A DNA stretch of 64,000 nucleotides from Perca fluviatilis (lineage: Eukaryota; Chordata; Actinopteri; Perciformes; Percidae): assembly GCF_010015445.1 (NCBI RefSeq), contig NC_053116.1:36147785-36211784 (forward strand), in the 5' to 3' direction. The position numbers and the translations under genes are program-made. Below, piece by piece: positions 24,446 to 34,317 of the stretch. The first letter of the stretch is position 1; every line of letters starts with the position of its first letter. Under the pieces are notes generated by a model. That model searched no databases. It was given only the letters and a program-made list of their open reading frames with translations, and had not been told where the DNA came from.

Positions 24446-24682
24446 ATAACTAAACTCAGCCAGACATTTCTCCGTTCTTGGCTGAGATGGACGGGATAGC
24501 GCTGCAGTGTTTGACTGTAAATTAGCTTAGTGGCTAGCGAACGTTGACATAGTGGCTCAACCCCAACAGAACAGCACGGCGACTTTCAGCGTACATGCCC
24601 ATTTTTTCAGTTTAACACTGTCGAAACAGAGCAGCTGATATTGTTGGTGAGAGCAAGTTAGTGGTCACTGATTCGCACCAGG

Positions 24683-24684
<2 letters not shown>

Positions 24685-24734
<50 letters not shown>
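24685..24734. repeat. (GT)n microsatellite
   Basis: First of three long dinucleotide arrays within 320 bases. Confidence 0.95.
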
Positions 24735-24735
<1 letters not shown>

Positions 24736-24819
24736 GGAAAGAAACACAACAGTAAATGACAGTTAAGACACACACGGAGCTGAAACGGAACCCTGCGCTT
24801 CAACACGTGTCTTTCAATT

Positions 24820-24821
<2 letters not shown>

Positions 24822-24875
<54 letters not shown>
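24822..24875. repeat. (TA)n microsatellite
   Basis: About 27 TA units, second array of the cluster. Confidence 0.95.
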
Positions 24876-24876
<1 letters not shown>

Positions 24877-24934
24877 CAAAGTAATATTTTGACTTTTTTC
24901 TCAGTGTAGTTGCCATCAACTCCAGTACATTATC

Positions 24935-24935
<1 letters not shown>

Positions 24936-25004
<69 letters not shown>
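24936..25004. repeat. (GT)n microsatellite
   Basis: About 34 GT units, third array of the cluster. Confidence 0.95.
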
Positions 25005-25005
<1 letters not shown>

Positions 25006-25423
25006 AAACATCGCCACAGAGACTAGAGGACGGAAAGACAGAGGGGAGGAGGCTGGATCCACAACGATGAATTACACCAAAACCATATTACCGGCCAATC
25101 TCACTCCCTGGTTTCATCAAATACCAATAACGTAAGACATAAAACATCTCTCTGTCTAGAACTGAGTCTAGAACCCTCAGACATCTAAATCACCGCCCAC
25201 ATTATTGATTTGCTCAGCGATTTAAATTGGTCAGTGCTCAATGAGAGCTATTTTCCGTGGTTGAAGGAACAAACAACCAATTAGAGTTTTGTAGGCGGGA
25301 TTAAGAATGGGGCATCTTCTTCTTACAAAGCTGGCCAGCTTCATGGCTACATTCATTGAATACACCTTGGGAATAATGGCCAAAGAAATGAGGACAAGCA
25401 TGAAAGTGATGGACCTCTACAGT

Positions 25424-25710
25424 AGCCTGGTCCTACCAGACTGGTCCATTAGCCTGGTCCTACCAGACTCTGTTACACTAGCCTGGTCCTACCAGACTGG
25501 TCCATTAGCCTGGTCCTACCAGACTCTGGTACACTAGCCTGGTCCTACCAGACTATGGTCCATTAGCCTGGTCCTACCAGACTCTGGTACACTAGCCTGG
25601 TCCTACCAGACTATGGTCCATTAGCCTGGTCCTACCAGACTCTGGTACATTAGCCTGGTCCTACCAGACTCTGGTACATTAACCTGGTCCTATCAGACTC
25701 TGGCACATTT
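25424..25710. repeat. Ten-unit, about 29-bp tandem array of a transposon terminus
   Basis: Ten units begin AGCCTGGTCCTACCAGAC (the last with two substitutions). Two unit types alternate in the first seven units: one continues TCTGGTACA (TCTGTTACA in unit 2), the other (A)TGGTCCA. Units are 27 or 29 bp. Each holds CTGGTCCTACCAG, and the first type also holds CCAGACTCTGG, both able to form small hairpins. Unit 10 continues directly into the body of the MITE. Confidence 0.9.
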
Positions 25711-25896
25711 CATTTGTACAGAGAGTCTGGCCTCTCTCCATTGACAAGTGTTAACTTCCTTGAAGGCGGGTACTCTGTTGAAGTTTAAAACTATTGGATC
25801 TGCCCAGAGCCACTCTGGATCTGCCATAACCAATGGCCAACGTTTGGTCGTGACATCGGCTTAGCATCACTAGCGTTAGCCTTAGCCAACTACTAC

Positions 25897-26118
25897 TAAC
25901 GGAGCGAGCTGGAAAAGCAAACTTTTCCCGAACCCCGTGGGGAGGAGGGCCACAACATCATGGCCACCAACACAACTCAGCAAAGATTGTTCTTGCTCGG
26001 TCTTTAGCTTCTGGATATTCGGCAGCGTTGCCACAACGGACCGAAGGGCTTCGCTCACATCTTTCTACGCCGCCATTACGGAATTACAAATCAAACTAGC
26101 GCACGACCTCAACGTCAT
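25897..26118 (-). pseudogene. RecQ-type helicase first-exon fragment, antisense copy
   Basis: The minus strand is co-linear with the exon at 14755-14949. It has KTEQEQSLLSCVGGHDVV and ALLPTGFGKSLLFQ (motif 0 and Walker A). The first ATG is followed by a stop after seven codons, and a second ATG (MAA) meets TAG where the sister copy reads GAG, so the frame is dead. About 20 bases absent from the 14.7-kb copy lie between the two ATGs, making the second ATG the likelier original start. Homology to the helicase ends within 10 residues after Walker A. Confidence 0.75.
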
Positions 26119-26340
26119 CGTTCTCCGCCACTCCCTCTGTTCGCTGATTGGACCGGTAAAGATTTGACCGGAGAAAACCTGCGAATATACCGCAGAGTAC
26201 TGAAGGAAAATGAAAATTGAGTGGAAGTACGTAGGAGGGCGGAGCCAGGCTTCCTCTACAGGCCATTGCTATGATTTTTCTTTTATACAGACATTTATTA
26301 TGGTAAGCTGATGCGTGGTTTTTAGTGATCAGTCCTACAT

Positions 26341-26388
26341 GCCATGCATACACACATCACCCACGCGAGTGATGTGTGTATGCATGGC
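26341..26388. other. Perfect 20-bp inverted repeat with 8-nt loop
   Basis: GCCATGCATACACACATCAC (26341-26360) pairs fully with 26369-26388 around CCACGCGA. It lies between the two RecQ-carrying elements. Confidence 0.9.
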
Positions 26389-26864
26389 CGCTCGCAGAGA
26401 CGTGCACAGACATTTTGCAGAAAATGCCTCTGCACTCAGTTGGATAAACCTACAACCAATCAGAGCAACGGTGTATGTGACGTATGTCTTTTTAGTGACC
26501 ATCGGGGCCAGCTGATAAATTCAACTTTTGCCGAATCCCGTAGGAAGGACAGCAAAAACATCTTTCCGATTGACAAATGCGTTGATCGCGGTTCTCTGTT
26601 CCTCTTTTAAAATGAATGCGCTGTCGATATCTTCTATAACAGACGCGATGGCTGAATCTACACATCTCAATTCTCCAGCGGCAGCCATCTTTGTTGTAAA
26701 TTCAACCCAAGCGCTCTGTGGTGACGTGGTTGATTCCGTTACTGTTGATCATCTGTCCATCATCGTATAAAGCCCGCCCTGACAATGGGATTTGTCCGAA
26801 CAGATCAAATGTCCGAACAGATCAAATGTTGTGGGCGGGGCTAAGTTCGGCTGGCATCCAGGCT
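26389..26864 (-). mobile_element. RecQ-carrying MITE, subfamily B
   Basis: The minus strand starts AGCCTGGATGCCAGCCGAAC, with the same AGCCTGG terminus as subfamily A but otherwise different sequence. It runs through a helicase exon into CCGTTGCTCTGATTGGTTG and GAGTGCAGAGGCA, motifs shared with the element at 32695-33084. The far end is not clear; the 20-bp hairpin next to it could belong to it. GTCCGAACAGATCAAATG is present twice in tandem at about 26795-26829. Confidence 0.6.
26521..26688 (-). pseudogene. RecQ-type helicase first-exon fragment, second subfamily
   Basis: An uninterrupted 55-codon minus-strand frame starts MAAAGELRCVDSAIASVIED, then has FILKEEQRTAINAFV (motif 0, invariant Gln) and DVFAVLPTGFGKS (Walker A), and stops at the codon after GKS. 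The protein differs at most positions from subfamily A outside the motifs, so two related RecQ-like genes seem to have supplied exons. It lacks every later helicase motif. The clean frame suggests a recent insertion or chance; no function is proposed. Confidence 0.75.
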
Positions 26865-26879
26865 GTAGATCTCTGCTAA

Positions 26880-27262
26880 CTAAATCTAAACCTAACATTT
26901 AAGGAGAAAAGACTCTTAACTCATTAATTGGGGAAGTTCTGGTGCTGATATGTTTTAGTTATGTTGTTCGCTATTCACCTGCGGTGCCTTGTCAAATGTA
27001 TGCAAATGAGCACATTTAAATTAGTTAGCACCTAATTTGCATATCAATGTAGCGATTGTAATGACATTATTAGACGCTGATTTTACTGTAGCTTTTCGCC
27101 TGGAGTGTCTCCATGAAGTACAGAACATTAGCCTGTATGGCCATGATGCCTCAGCTAAACATTAGCTAACTTATTATAAGCTAGTAGCTCACGCATGTTA
27201 GCAAGACAGAAGTTAACTATTTGATTTGTCTTTCGGTTAATCAGCGGTAAACTCGAAGCACT
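26880..27262. other. Stretch without recognisable gene
   Basis: AT-rich, with repeated ATTTGCAT and TTAGCTAAC motifs. Nothing supportable is seen. Confidence 0.45.
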
Positions 27263-27264
27263 AG

Positions 27265-27440
27265 TGGTTGGGTTAGCCCAGTTGGTAGAGCAGGGGCACA
27301 TAGAGGTTTACTTCCCAACGCAGCGGCCGTGGGTTTGACTCCGACCTGCGGCCCTTTGCTGCATGTCATTCCCCCTCTCTCTCCCCTTTTGTGTCTTCAT
27401 CTGTGAAAATAAAGGCCTAAAAATGCCCCAAAAAATTAAA
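27265..27440 (+). mobile_element. tRNA-derived SINE (family A), plus strand
   Basis: Box A TTAGCCCAGTTGGTAGAGC and box B-like GGGTTTGACTCC are well kept, followed by GCCCTTTGCTGCATGTCATT, a CT-rich tract and an A-rich end after AAAGGCCTAAAAATGCCCC. It is the best preserved head of this family in the window. Confidence 0.85.
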
Positions 27441-27559
27441 TAAGTAGTAGTAGTAGTGCATAGTCTTTTGCTCATCACCACTCACCTCCACACAAGCCAA
27501 GAAAAACTTTCTGGGCTAGGAGCTGGAAGGGACTGCTACCTTTCTGCCTGCCTGCCAGC

Positions 27560-27561
<2 letters not shown>

Positions 27562-27603
<42 letters not shown>

Positions 27604-27605
27604 GT
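27562..27605. repeat. (GT)n microsatellite
   Basis: About 20 GT units after a CTGCCTGCCTGCC run. Confidence 0.9.
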
Positions 27606-27724
27606 CTCTCTGTGGCGCGAGGAGACGCATCCCTTCCCGATCTGATATTTAGATTTTTTTATTGAAGAAATATATTTGTTTGACAGGGAAGCTGTGTGCA
27701 AACAGGAATATATATATATAAGCT

Positions 27725-28320
27725 ATATTTATAAATTAAAAAAAGGGCACTTTCTCTCGAGGAAGAAAAAGGGCAGGTGCTCAAGCCCCTTTTGATGTCT
27801 GTGTGCACGTGCCTGGCCGTTCATTCAGAAGAAAAGAGGAAGTGGAGCAGCAGAGGACTGGGCACACTGCCCTACGGGGGCTCACTGTTGTCGGTGTGAG
27901 TGGAACAAATGTGACTTCCAGTTCTCACTGCCTGGGCCCTGGCCATCCCAAAATGGACCAATTGCAGGTGCTCAGTGCCACAAAGCTCAAGCTTTTGGCT
28001 TTGACTTTGGTGCGTAAGGAATGGTATTAAATGTTCAGAGGAATTCAACAAACCATGCCATACATAGGTCAAACCCCCCCTTCCCCCCCCCCCCACATCT
28101 CTAGATCTACTTAGGCACAGGCGGTTCGATGTGGATCAAGTGTGGAACAGATATGGGCTCACAGGTCTTTAGGCTGACAGGTGTGAGAGCTACAGGGCAG
28201 CTAGAGGGATAATGTGGTGAGCTTCAGACAGGTGGGGATTACAGCCTGAGCCAGGACAGGTTGAATATGTCAGGACAGACCTCTGGGAGGCTCTGTTAGT
28301 CACTGGCCTGCTTTTTTGTG
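27725..28320. other. Stretch without recognisable gene
   Basis: Unique sequence containing a C-homopolymer at 28073-28094. Frames of 74-75 codons have no motif. Confidence 0.4.
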
Positions 28321-28324
28321 GCGC

Positions 28325-29030
28325 TTGCAGTCTTGTATAAAGTACTTGAAAGCAATACTTGAGTAAAAGTCCAAGTATCTTACCAGCAAATGACTTTGGT
28401 AGAAGTTAAAGTCTCTTTTTAGATTATTACTTGAGTAAAAGTCTTAAAGTATCTGATATTCACTGTAGTTAAGTATCAAAAGTGATTTTCTGATATTAAA
28501 TGTATTAGAAGTAAAAGTAAAAAAAAAAAATTGTATTATGAACTTTTGGGCCAAAGGTGTGTAATGTTACCTTCATCACCACTGTCGTCGGGGTGGTCAT
28601 CGTCTGTTACCATGGCGGCAGAGCCTGCACCAGGTGCTTCCATGACGCCATCAGTCATCATGCTTCCTCCTCTTCTTCTTTAGTTTTGGCCTATGTTTTT
28701 TGTTTTTTTTGCAGCCTTTCAATAAACAGGCATTAGGTCACCAACTGGAATGGAGCGTGCATTATCTTGGCAATTTAGGAGCAATGGTTCGCCAAACCTG
28801 CTTTTTTTCCAGTGTAATACATTTCTTCTGATTTTATTTTGTACTAACGAGTAGCTAAGATGCTTAGGGGATATGTAGTGGAGTAACAGTATACATTTTA
28901 ATTAGGAAATGGAGCGGAGTAAAAGTCAAAGTTTCCGGAAATATAAATAACGAAGTACAGTACAGATACGTGAAAATTCTACTTAAGTACAGTAGCGAAG
29001 TATTTGTACTTCATTACATTTTACTTGTAA
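28325..29030. mobile_element. MITE with TACTTGAGTAAAAGT-type inverted ends
   Basis: The left end (TAAAGTACTTGAAAGCAATA, ACTTGAGTAAAAGTCC) pairs with a right end whose complement is TGAAGTACAAATACTTCGCT then ACTTAAGTAGAA. Subterminal GTATC/AAGTA motifs repeat. The centre carries a coding-like minus-strand exon (28571-28661). Confidence 0.6.
28571..28661 (-). CDS. Coding-like exon inside a MITE
   Basis: The minus-strand ATG opens a 30-codon frame (MMTDGVMEAPGAGSAA, then an acidic DDDHPDDSGDE). It ends exactly at a donor-like GAAG/GTAACA. Acidic composition and the splice donor suggest the first coding exon of the parental transposon or of a captured gene. No domain is recognised and the rest is absent. 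Confidence 0.3.
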
Positions 29031-29489
29031 CAAAAATAAGATCCAAATCAGACTCATCATGCGTCATGTACAGGTGACTAGAGCACATATAGCCATTCAG
29101 GACCAAAATCCTAAGCATTCTATTTGACGTTTGCGGACACATAAAGTGATTAGCTGATGTGAACACCTTTTTCTGAATAAACTGGGACATGTGCGATGGC
29201 CGATAAAATTCGGTTGTTGCGGCAGTACAATTAAGTACAGATAAGTATACAAAGTAACAGAAATGAATAATAAGAGGTACAAAAGTTAAAATAGAACAAA
29301 AGAGAACCTATGCAGAGTACACATGACATGGTAAAGTGAGTGGTGCTGATGAAGTGACAGTGGTGTGGGAGCTGCTGCAAAAGGCTGCCTACCACTCGGT
29401 GCCCGGACTACACTTAGACAAGTGAACATAACACAAGCATGCTAGTCTGGCTTACTGGATGCACAGTGCTGGTACCTCCCCTTCCTCTA

Positions 29490-29690
29490 TCTCCACCATC
29501 TACTTTGCAAGGGCACCGTCGCTGCTTCGGGGCTTAGCGCTGCCCGGGACGATTGTGATTGGTTTAAAGAAATACAAACAACCCAGAGTGTTTTTATTCC
29601 CCCTATCCTAGAATAGATTAGCGGTGTAACCAGACCATACTCTTATCGCTGTGGAGACAGATTTGGCAATGCAAGACTAACCGCAAGCAA
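29490..29690 (+). mobile_element. AGTCT-type MITE (family I), 3' part
   Basis: GACGATTGTGATTGGTTTAA, GTAACCAGACCATACTC and GGCAATGCAAGACTAACC match the right half of 10226-10698. Confidence 0.6.
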
Positions 29691-29731
29691 AGGAAGCTTG
29701 AGCGGCTTAAAAAAACAAACATATAAGAAAC

Positions 29732-30371
29732 CAGGGATGCACTTAATCCAGGATTCGGCTTCGGACAAATATTGGGCTTTTTGACGGGATTTGGGTTTCT
29801 GCTGAACTTTAGAATTTTGTCCACCAAAATTCTAAGGTTCGCACTACGCGCGCTACGCTGGTTGACGTAATGACGCCAGCGTTGATTACGAGAAGGTGTT
29901 TACGTAGGTGGAGCGTTCAATGCAGTAGGCTGTGAGAAAGTGGACATGGATCTGGTGAGCAGAAAAAGTTGTTGTTTGGCAGTACTTTCAGTCAAAAGAA
30001 GGCCATTCAAGTCCAGCTACATGTTCAATTTACAACGCCGATTTGTCTCGCAGTGGCGAGGACCCTAAACAATACACAACATCGCCGCTGTTAAAACATT
30101 TGCGCATGAAACATCCGAAAGAATACAAGTTGTGCATGAAGGAATCTACAGACAGCAGCCAAAATACAGAAGCTTCAGGTATGGCAAAGGAAGGACAGAA
30201 AAAGACAAAAATACACTGCTGTGGCCGTTGTTTACTTCATTAATGTGTTTACTGTGTTAATGGACTGAGGATGGGAGTAGGATTCGGTGTTCGGTTTCGG
30301 ATTCGGCAGAATCTTAACCAGTGGATTCGGTATTTGGCCGAACCCCAAAAATACGGATTCGGTGCATCCCT
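29732..30371 (+). mobile_element. hAT element remnant (CAGGGATGCAC ends)
   Basis: The left end CAGGGATGCACTTAATCC and the complement of the right end AGGGATGCACCGAATCC pair, with GGATTCGG/TTCGGATTCGG subterminal repeats. This is a typical hAT terminus. No clear 8-bp duplication is seen. It encodes the BED finger fragment described separately. Confidence 0.7.
29946..30243 (+). pseudogene. hAT transposase N-terminus (BED finger) with frameshift
   Basis: ATG opens MDLVSRKS. One extra base then shifts the frame, and the second frame reads VVWQYFQSKEGH, then TCSIYNADLSRSG and YTTSPLLKHLRMKHPKEY. The VWxYF start, TSPLLKHLxxxH end and paired histidines are those of a BED zinc finger. The second cysteine of the CxxC pair is replaced by Tyr (CSIY). 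The frame stops about 50 codons later and the catalytic domain is absent. It is a dead fragment. Confidence 0.7.
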
Positions 30372-30397
30372 ATTTGCACGGTGGCCTTCAGAGCTCA

Positions 30398-31115
30398 ACT
30401 TAAAGTGCTCATATTATGCTCATTTTTCAGGTTTATAATTGTATTTAGAGGTTGTACCAGAATAGGTTTACATGGTTTCATTTTCAAAAAACACCATATT
30501 TTGTGTTGTACTGCACATTGCTGTAGCTCCTCTTTTCACCCTGTGTGTTGAGCTCTCTGTTTTAGCTACACAGTGAGACATCACACTTCTGTTCCATCTT
30601 TGTTGGAAGGCGCACATGCTCAGTAGCTAGGTAAGGATCACATCAGCTAGCTAGTTTATTTCTACAACTTAAGTCAGTACAAGGCAGGATTAGCCGGGAG
30701 ACTTCTTCTAAACGAGGGCACACTTCCAACTTTGAGTGGAATACCTGCAGAACAGGGACATGGAAGTAGTTCTTTTGTAGATTATGGTGAACTAGTGTGT
30801 GTTGTAGCAGTGTCTTGCCATTGAGAACGAGCTAGCATGCTACGGTTAGCCACCTCGTCTTGGCTAGTGACGTAGAAAGCCGAGCAGATTTTGAACAGCT
30901 CACCCGGAGACTGAAGGCAGGATACATTCAGAAAGCCGTATCTCACTCAAAACAGCATGGATGTTGTTTTTTCCAAGTTTGTATGCGTGTGGAAGCAGCA
31001 GAGACACAAAATAACACCCCAAATCCCAGAAAAAGTGATTTTATTATAATATGGGAAAAACACAAGCAAATTAAGAAAATATCTTCACCAATTTCACAAC
31101 ACACGTGCAGCATTT
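30398..31115 (+). mobile_element. TTAA-type MITE (TTAAAGTGCTCATATTATGC), second copy
   Basis: The left 20 bases equal those at 2568, and AGGTTTATAA follows in both. Downstream parts differ, so the copies are distantly related or chimeric. No right terminus is seen. A small frame at 30860-31117 is not supported. Confidence 0.45.
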
Positions 31116-31514
31116 AAGAGTGAAACGAACACACCCAGACGCGTCTGTCCCAACCCATTCATTCATTGTGTGATGAACTTTGGTAATTTGACATCTGTTA
31201 TTTTAGCCTCCTGGACTTTCATCCAGGTATGTAGTAACCCGTGTCCCCTTTTTTTTTTTTATCTGCCTGTGTTAATCCCATTTGGGATACCACATGTATA
31301 TATATTAGCTCTATGTTTTGTGTTTTTGTATTGTGTTGATGTCCTGTCATGAGCACACTGAAGCAAATTGCTAGCAACTTGCACCGAGTTGTATGGCAAT
31401 AAAGTATTGAATCTTGAAAATCAAAAGACGTGTTGTGAAACGAGGTCAGAGTAAGAACGGCCCTAAAGCAACATTCACACTCAGTAGGCCATTCTCCTTG
31501 TAAGAAGGAGATAT
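31116..31514. other. Stretch without recognisable gene
   Basis: AT-rich, with a TATGGCAATAAAGTATTGAATCTTGA run near 31393 of the kind found at LINE 3' ends. Otherwise nothing is seen. Confidence 0.35.

Positions 31515-31515
<1 letters not shown>

Positions 31516-31560
<45 letters not shown>
31516..31560. repeat. (TC)n microsatellite
   Basis: About 22 TC units continue into a C-rich strand (31561-31660), a long pyrimidine-biased tract. Confidence 0.95.
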
Positions 31561-31562
<2 letters not shown>

Positions 31563-31808
31563 CCCTCACAGCTGTGGAGCTGTGACTCCATTCCTGCCTT
31601 GTAACCCCTGCCTCCCCCCCGCCCCCCCCTCTCTCCATGCTCCATGCCCTGCTCATGCCCGCCCTCCCCTTGGCTCTGTGAGCGGCTGTCTAGGACAGAT
31701 TACGCTGGCAGGTGCCCAGGCCGATGCCAGGCCCTCGTAAACAGAGCAGCCTTTGTGCTGAGATGACAAACCACGAAGTCAAGCCAACATCTGCAGGATA
31801 AACGCTGG

Positions 31809-31863
31809 AGGGAGGGGGGGGTTGGGGGTGGGGGGGGCGGGGGCGGGGGAGGAGGTCAGGTGA
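31809..31863. other. G-rich tract with G-quadruplex potential
   Basis: At least six runs of four or more G are separated by one to three bases (GGGGGGGG, GGGGG, GGGGGGGG, GGGGG, GGGGG), which meets the usual G4 sequence rule. Confidence 0.7.
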
Positions 31864-32508
31864 GGGGAGGAAAAGGCCGGGGTGGAACTGAAGGACAGGA
31901 GACAAGACGGAGAAAAAGCCCGGAGAAATTAGTTTGCAAAAAGAGTTTGGTTTGGACAGTGGTGGAATGTAACTAAGGACATTTACTCCAGTACTGTACT
32001 CAAGTACAAATGTTGAGGTACTTGTACTTTACTTGAGTCTTTTCTTTTCATGCCACTTCATACTTCTACTCTGCTACATTTCAGAGAGAAATATTGTACT
32101 TTTTACTCCACTGCATTCATCTGACAGCTTTAGTTACTGGTTACTTTACAAATTAAGATTGTTGCACACAAAACACATGTAGTTAATACAATTATAATTG
32201 TATTAAGATTAGATAAGATAAAATAGACTTTATTAATTCCACATTGGGGAAATTCCTGTCCTATTGTCTTATAAATTAAACTACCAAACAACATACAGGC
32301 CTACACGTCCTGCTGAAATGATTAGCCCATTAAACACTTAGTTGATTGACAGAACTGTTTGGATTGTTTCCAAATGTGAGGATTTTTCTGCATCGAGTAC
32401 TTTTACTTTTAATATTTTAAGTACATTTTCCTGATTATTCTTAATTACTTTTACTTTGTTACTTTGACTTTTACTTGTAACAGAGTATTTTTTTACAGTG
32501 TGGTATTA

Positions 32509-32658
32509 CTATTTTTTATTTTTGGGCATTTCTGACTTTATTCAATAGGAAAGCTGAGATATGAAAGGGGAGAGAGAGGGGGGAAGACATGCATTTGATG
32601 AGGATTAAACGTCCATATATGTGCGCCCGCTCTACCAACTGAGCTAAACGGCCACCGG
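32509..32658 (-). mobile_element. tRNA-derived SINE (family A), minus strand
   Basis: The complement shows box A TAGCTCAGTTGGTAGAGC and the A-rich 3' end after GCCCAAAAATAAAA. TTACT on each side may be its short target duplication. The box B region is partly deleted. Confidence 0.75.
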
Positions 32659-32694
32659 TGTTACTACTTTTACCTAAGTAAAGGATCTGAATAA

Positions 32695-33084
32695 TAGCCT
32701 GACAAGCCAGACCCACATCCAGATGTTGGGTCTGGGAACTTACCACTGGCAGGGCTCAATCCGAGGGGCGGGATAAACGGTTGTCTTTCAAATTTCCTCT
32801 GCACTCATAGCCAACCGGAGCAACGGTAGTTGATAGATTCAACTTTTGCTGTATCTGGTCAGCAAAACTAAAGCCAATTCGAAAGCCATCTTCTTTGTGG
32901 GAATTCACGTGGAACTGTCGCAACTCTGCCGTCATTATGTTAAGCCCGCCCACCGACTCTATACACGATGTGATTTGCCCGACAAGAGTTTGGTTTTTGT
33001 AGCTCGCAAGCCAACAGAGAGATGCTAGACTGACCCTGGCTGCAAATTACATTTGCTGCCGCTAGGATGTGTCTAGATTTCTAA
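32695..33084 (-). mobile_element. Deletion derivative related to the subfamily B RecQ-carrying MITE
   Basis: The plus-strand start TAGCCTGAC resembles the AGCCTGG ends. On the minus strand ATGACGGCAGAGTTGCGA (32936 downward) parallels the start of the 26.7-kb exon. The sequence then jumps to GCAAAAGTTGAATCTATCA, CCGTTGCTCCGGTTGGCTA and GAGTGCAGAGG, which correspond to what follows GKS in the other copy. The helicase motifs themselves are deleted. TCTGAATAA and TCTTAATAC flank it, a decayed 9-bp duplication. Confidence 0.6.
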
Positions 33085-33109
33085 TCTTAATACTTCTTCC
33101 ATCACTGAT

Positions 33110-33490
33110 TTTGGATAAAATTATATTTTACGTAAAAGATATCTTTGCAAGTATATCTTTCTACAACTGTGGTAGGATTCTGATGTCACCTTTTGAGGAT
33201 ACTTTCCCTTGTTCAGGGACATTTTCATTCACAGAACTTGTCTTTAAGCTGCTCAAAGCAACTTTACCCTTTGGCATCCCTAGGGGTCCTCAGAGTTTCT
33301 GCAGGGGGGTCCACTCAATTGTTGTTGTATAATTTTTTGACTTTTTTTTTTTAAATGTCTGAAATATACATTAACATAAATCCAACATATAATAAGAATT
33401 TTTTTTATTATTTTTATTTTACACAACATTGATGATATGCTTAATGGTAGGTATGGTGGCCACTATGCTAGCCATCCACAGGTACAGTTA
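33110..33490. other. AT-rich stretch, possible decayed element
   Basis: It contains TTTGGCATCCCTAGGGGTCC and AGTTTCTGCAGGGGGGTCC, resembling the GGACCCC-rich element at 18.7 kb. No gene. Confidence 0.35.
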
Positions 33491-34317
33491 ACTTTAAAGG
33501 GTAACTACTGTTTTTTTTCAACCTATTTTCCTATGTTTCTGTGTCTAGGTGACTGATGGGAACAACAATCTTTGACATTGGTCCAGTATTAAGTGAAATC
33601 GCTGCAGTCAGCAGCGGCGAAACAAGCTACAATGTAAGTTAACAGGGCAATTGTCCAGCTTGTATTTACCTTCACAAAAGTGCTCGTTTTGCCGCTGACA
33701 GACTCAGATTAATATTCTAAGTGTCTGACATCATTATGGAAAGGAGACCTTTCTGTTTAACCAAAAACAGCTCTGAAGTAGCTAGCGCTAAATCCACCAG
33801 AATCCATTTAAAAAAACAATACTTTTAGCGTGTATAGAGCCAACATATTTTCACATGTAACTCGGTAAACCATGTGTTTACTTCAACCAAAAACTAGTTG
33901 TGATGGTTGGAAAAGAGGAAAAATGACCCAAAATGGCTTTTCATAGTTATATTTAGCTTCTGTCGATTTTGAAATGAAGTGTATACTAAAATTACTGTTT
34001 ATTTACATGGAGTCTGGTAGGTTTAGCGAATACAATTTCTCGGATATTTTTATGTTAAAAAAAAGGTTCTTACTCTTTAACAGAAAGGTCGACCTCCTTA
34101 GAAATCCTTTCCATAATGTTGTCAGACACTTATTTTACTTTACACTTATATTAATCTGAGCCTGTCAGCGCCAAAACAAGCACTTTTGTGAAGGTAAATA
34201 CAAGCTGGAATATTGTCCTATTAACTTACATTGTAGCTTGTTTCTCCGCTGCTGACTGCAGCAATCTCGCTTAATACTGGACCAATGTCAAAGATTTTTG
34301 TTCCCATCAGTCACTTA

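Larger units (their letters stand above)
25423..26252 (-). mobile_element. RecQ-carrying MITE, subfamily A, complete copy with 9-bp duplication
   Basis: The plus-strand left end TAGCCTGGTCC and the complement of the right end AAGCCTGGCTCC form short inverted termini. The element is flanked by CCTCTACAG at 25414-25422 and again at 26253-26261. A 9-bp duplication points toward a Mutator-like mechanism, but the short AGCCTGG terminus alone cannot prove that. The plus-strand left terminus has been amplified into a tandem array (25424-25710), and the body carries an antisense RecQ-like exon. Confidence 0.75.
31957..33107. mobile_element. hAT-like MITE split by a SINE and another MITE
   Basis: The ends are CAGTGGTGGAATG and, inverted, CAGTGATGGAAG. 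The flanking octamers GGTTTGGA and ATTTTGGA match at six of eight positions. The body has the ACTTGTACTTTACTTGAGT and ACTTTTACTTGTAAC motifs of this family plus a LINE-type tail (32213-32265). Two later insertions lie within it: a SINE at about 32509-32658 and a MITE at 32695-33084. Confidence 0.65.

Noticed and set aside
25424..25710. CRISPR-like array (about 29-bp repeats)
   Set aside because: Units are directly adjacent with no spacers, derive from a transposon end, and the genome is eukaryotic.
27265..27340. tRNA gene
   Set aside because: Box A and box B are present but the acceptor and anticodon stems do not pair and the SINE body follows; the same holds for the other SINE heads.
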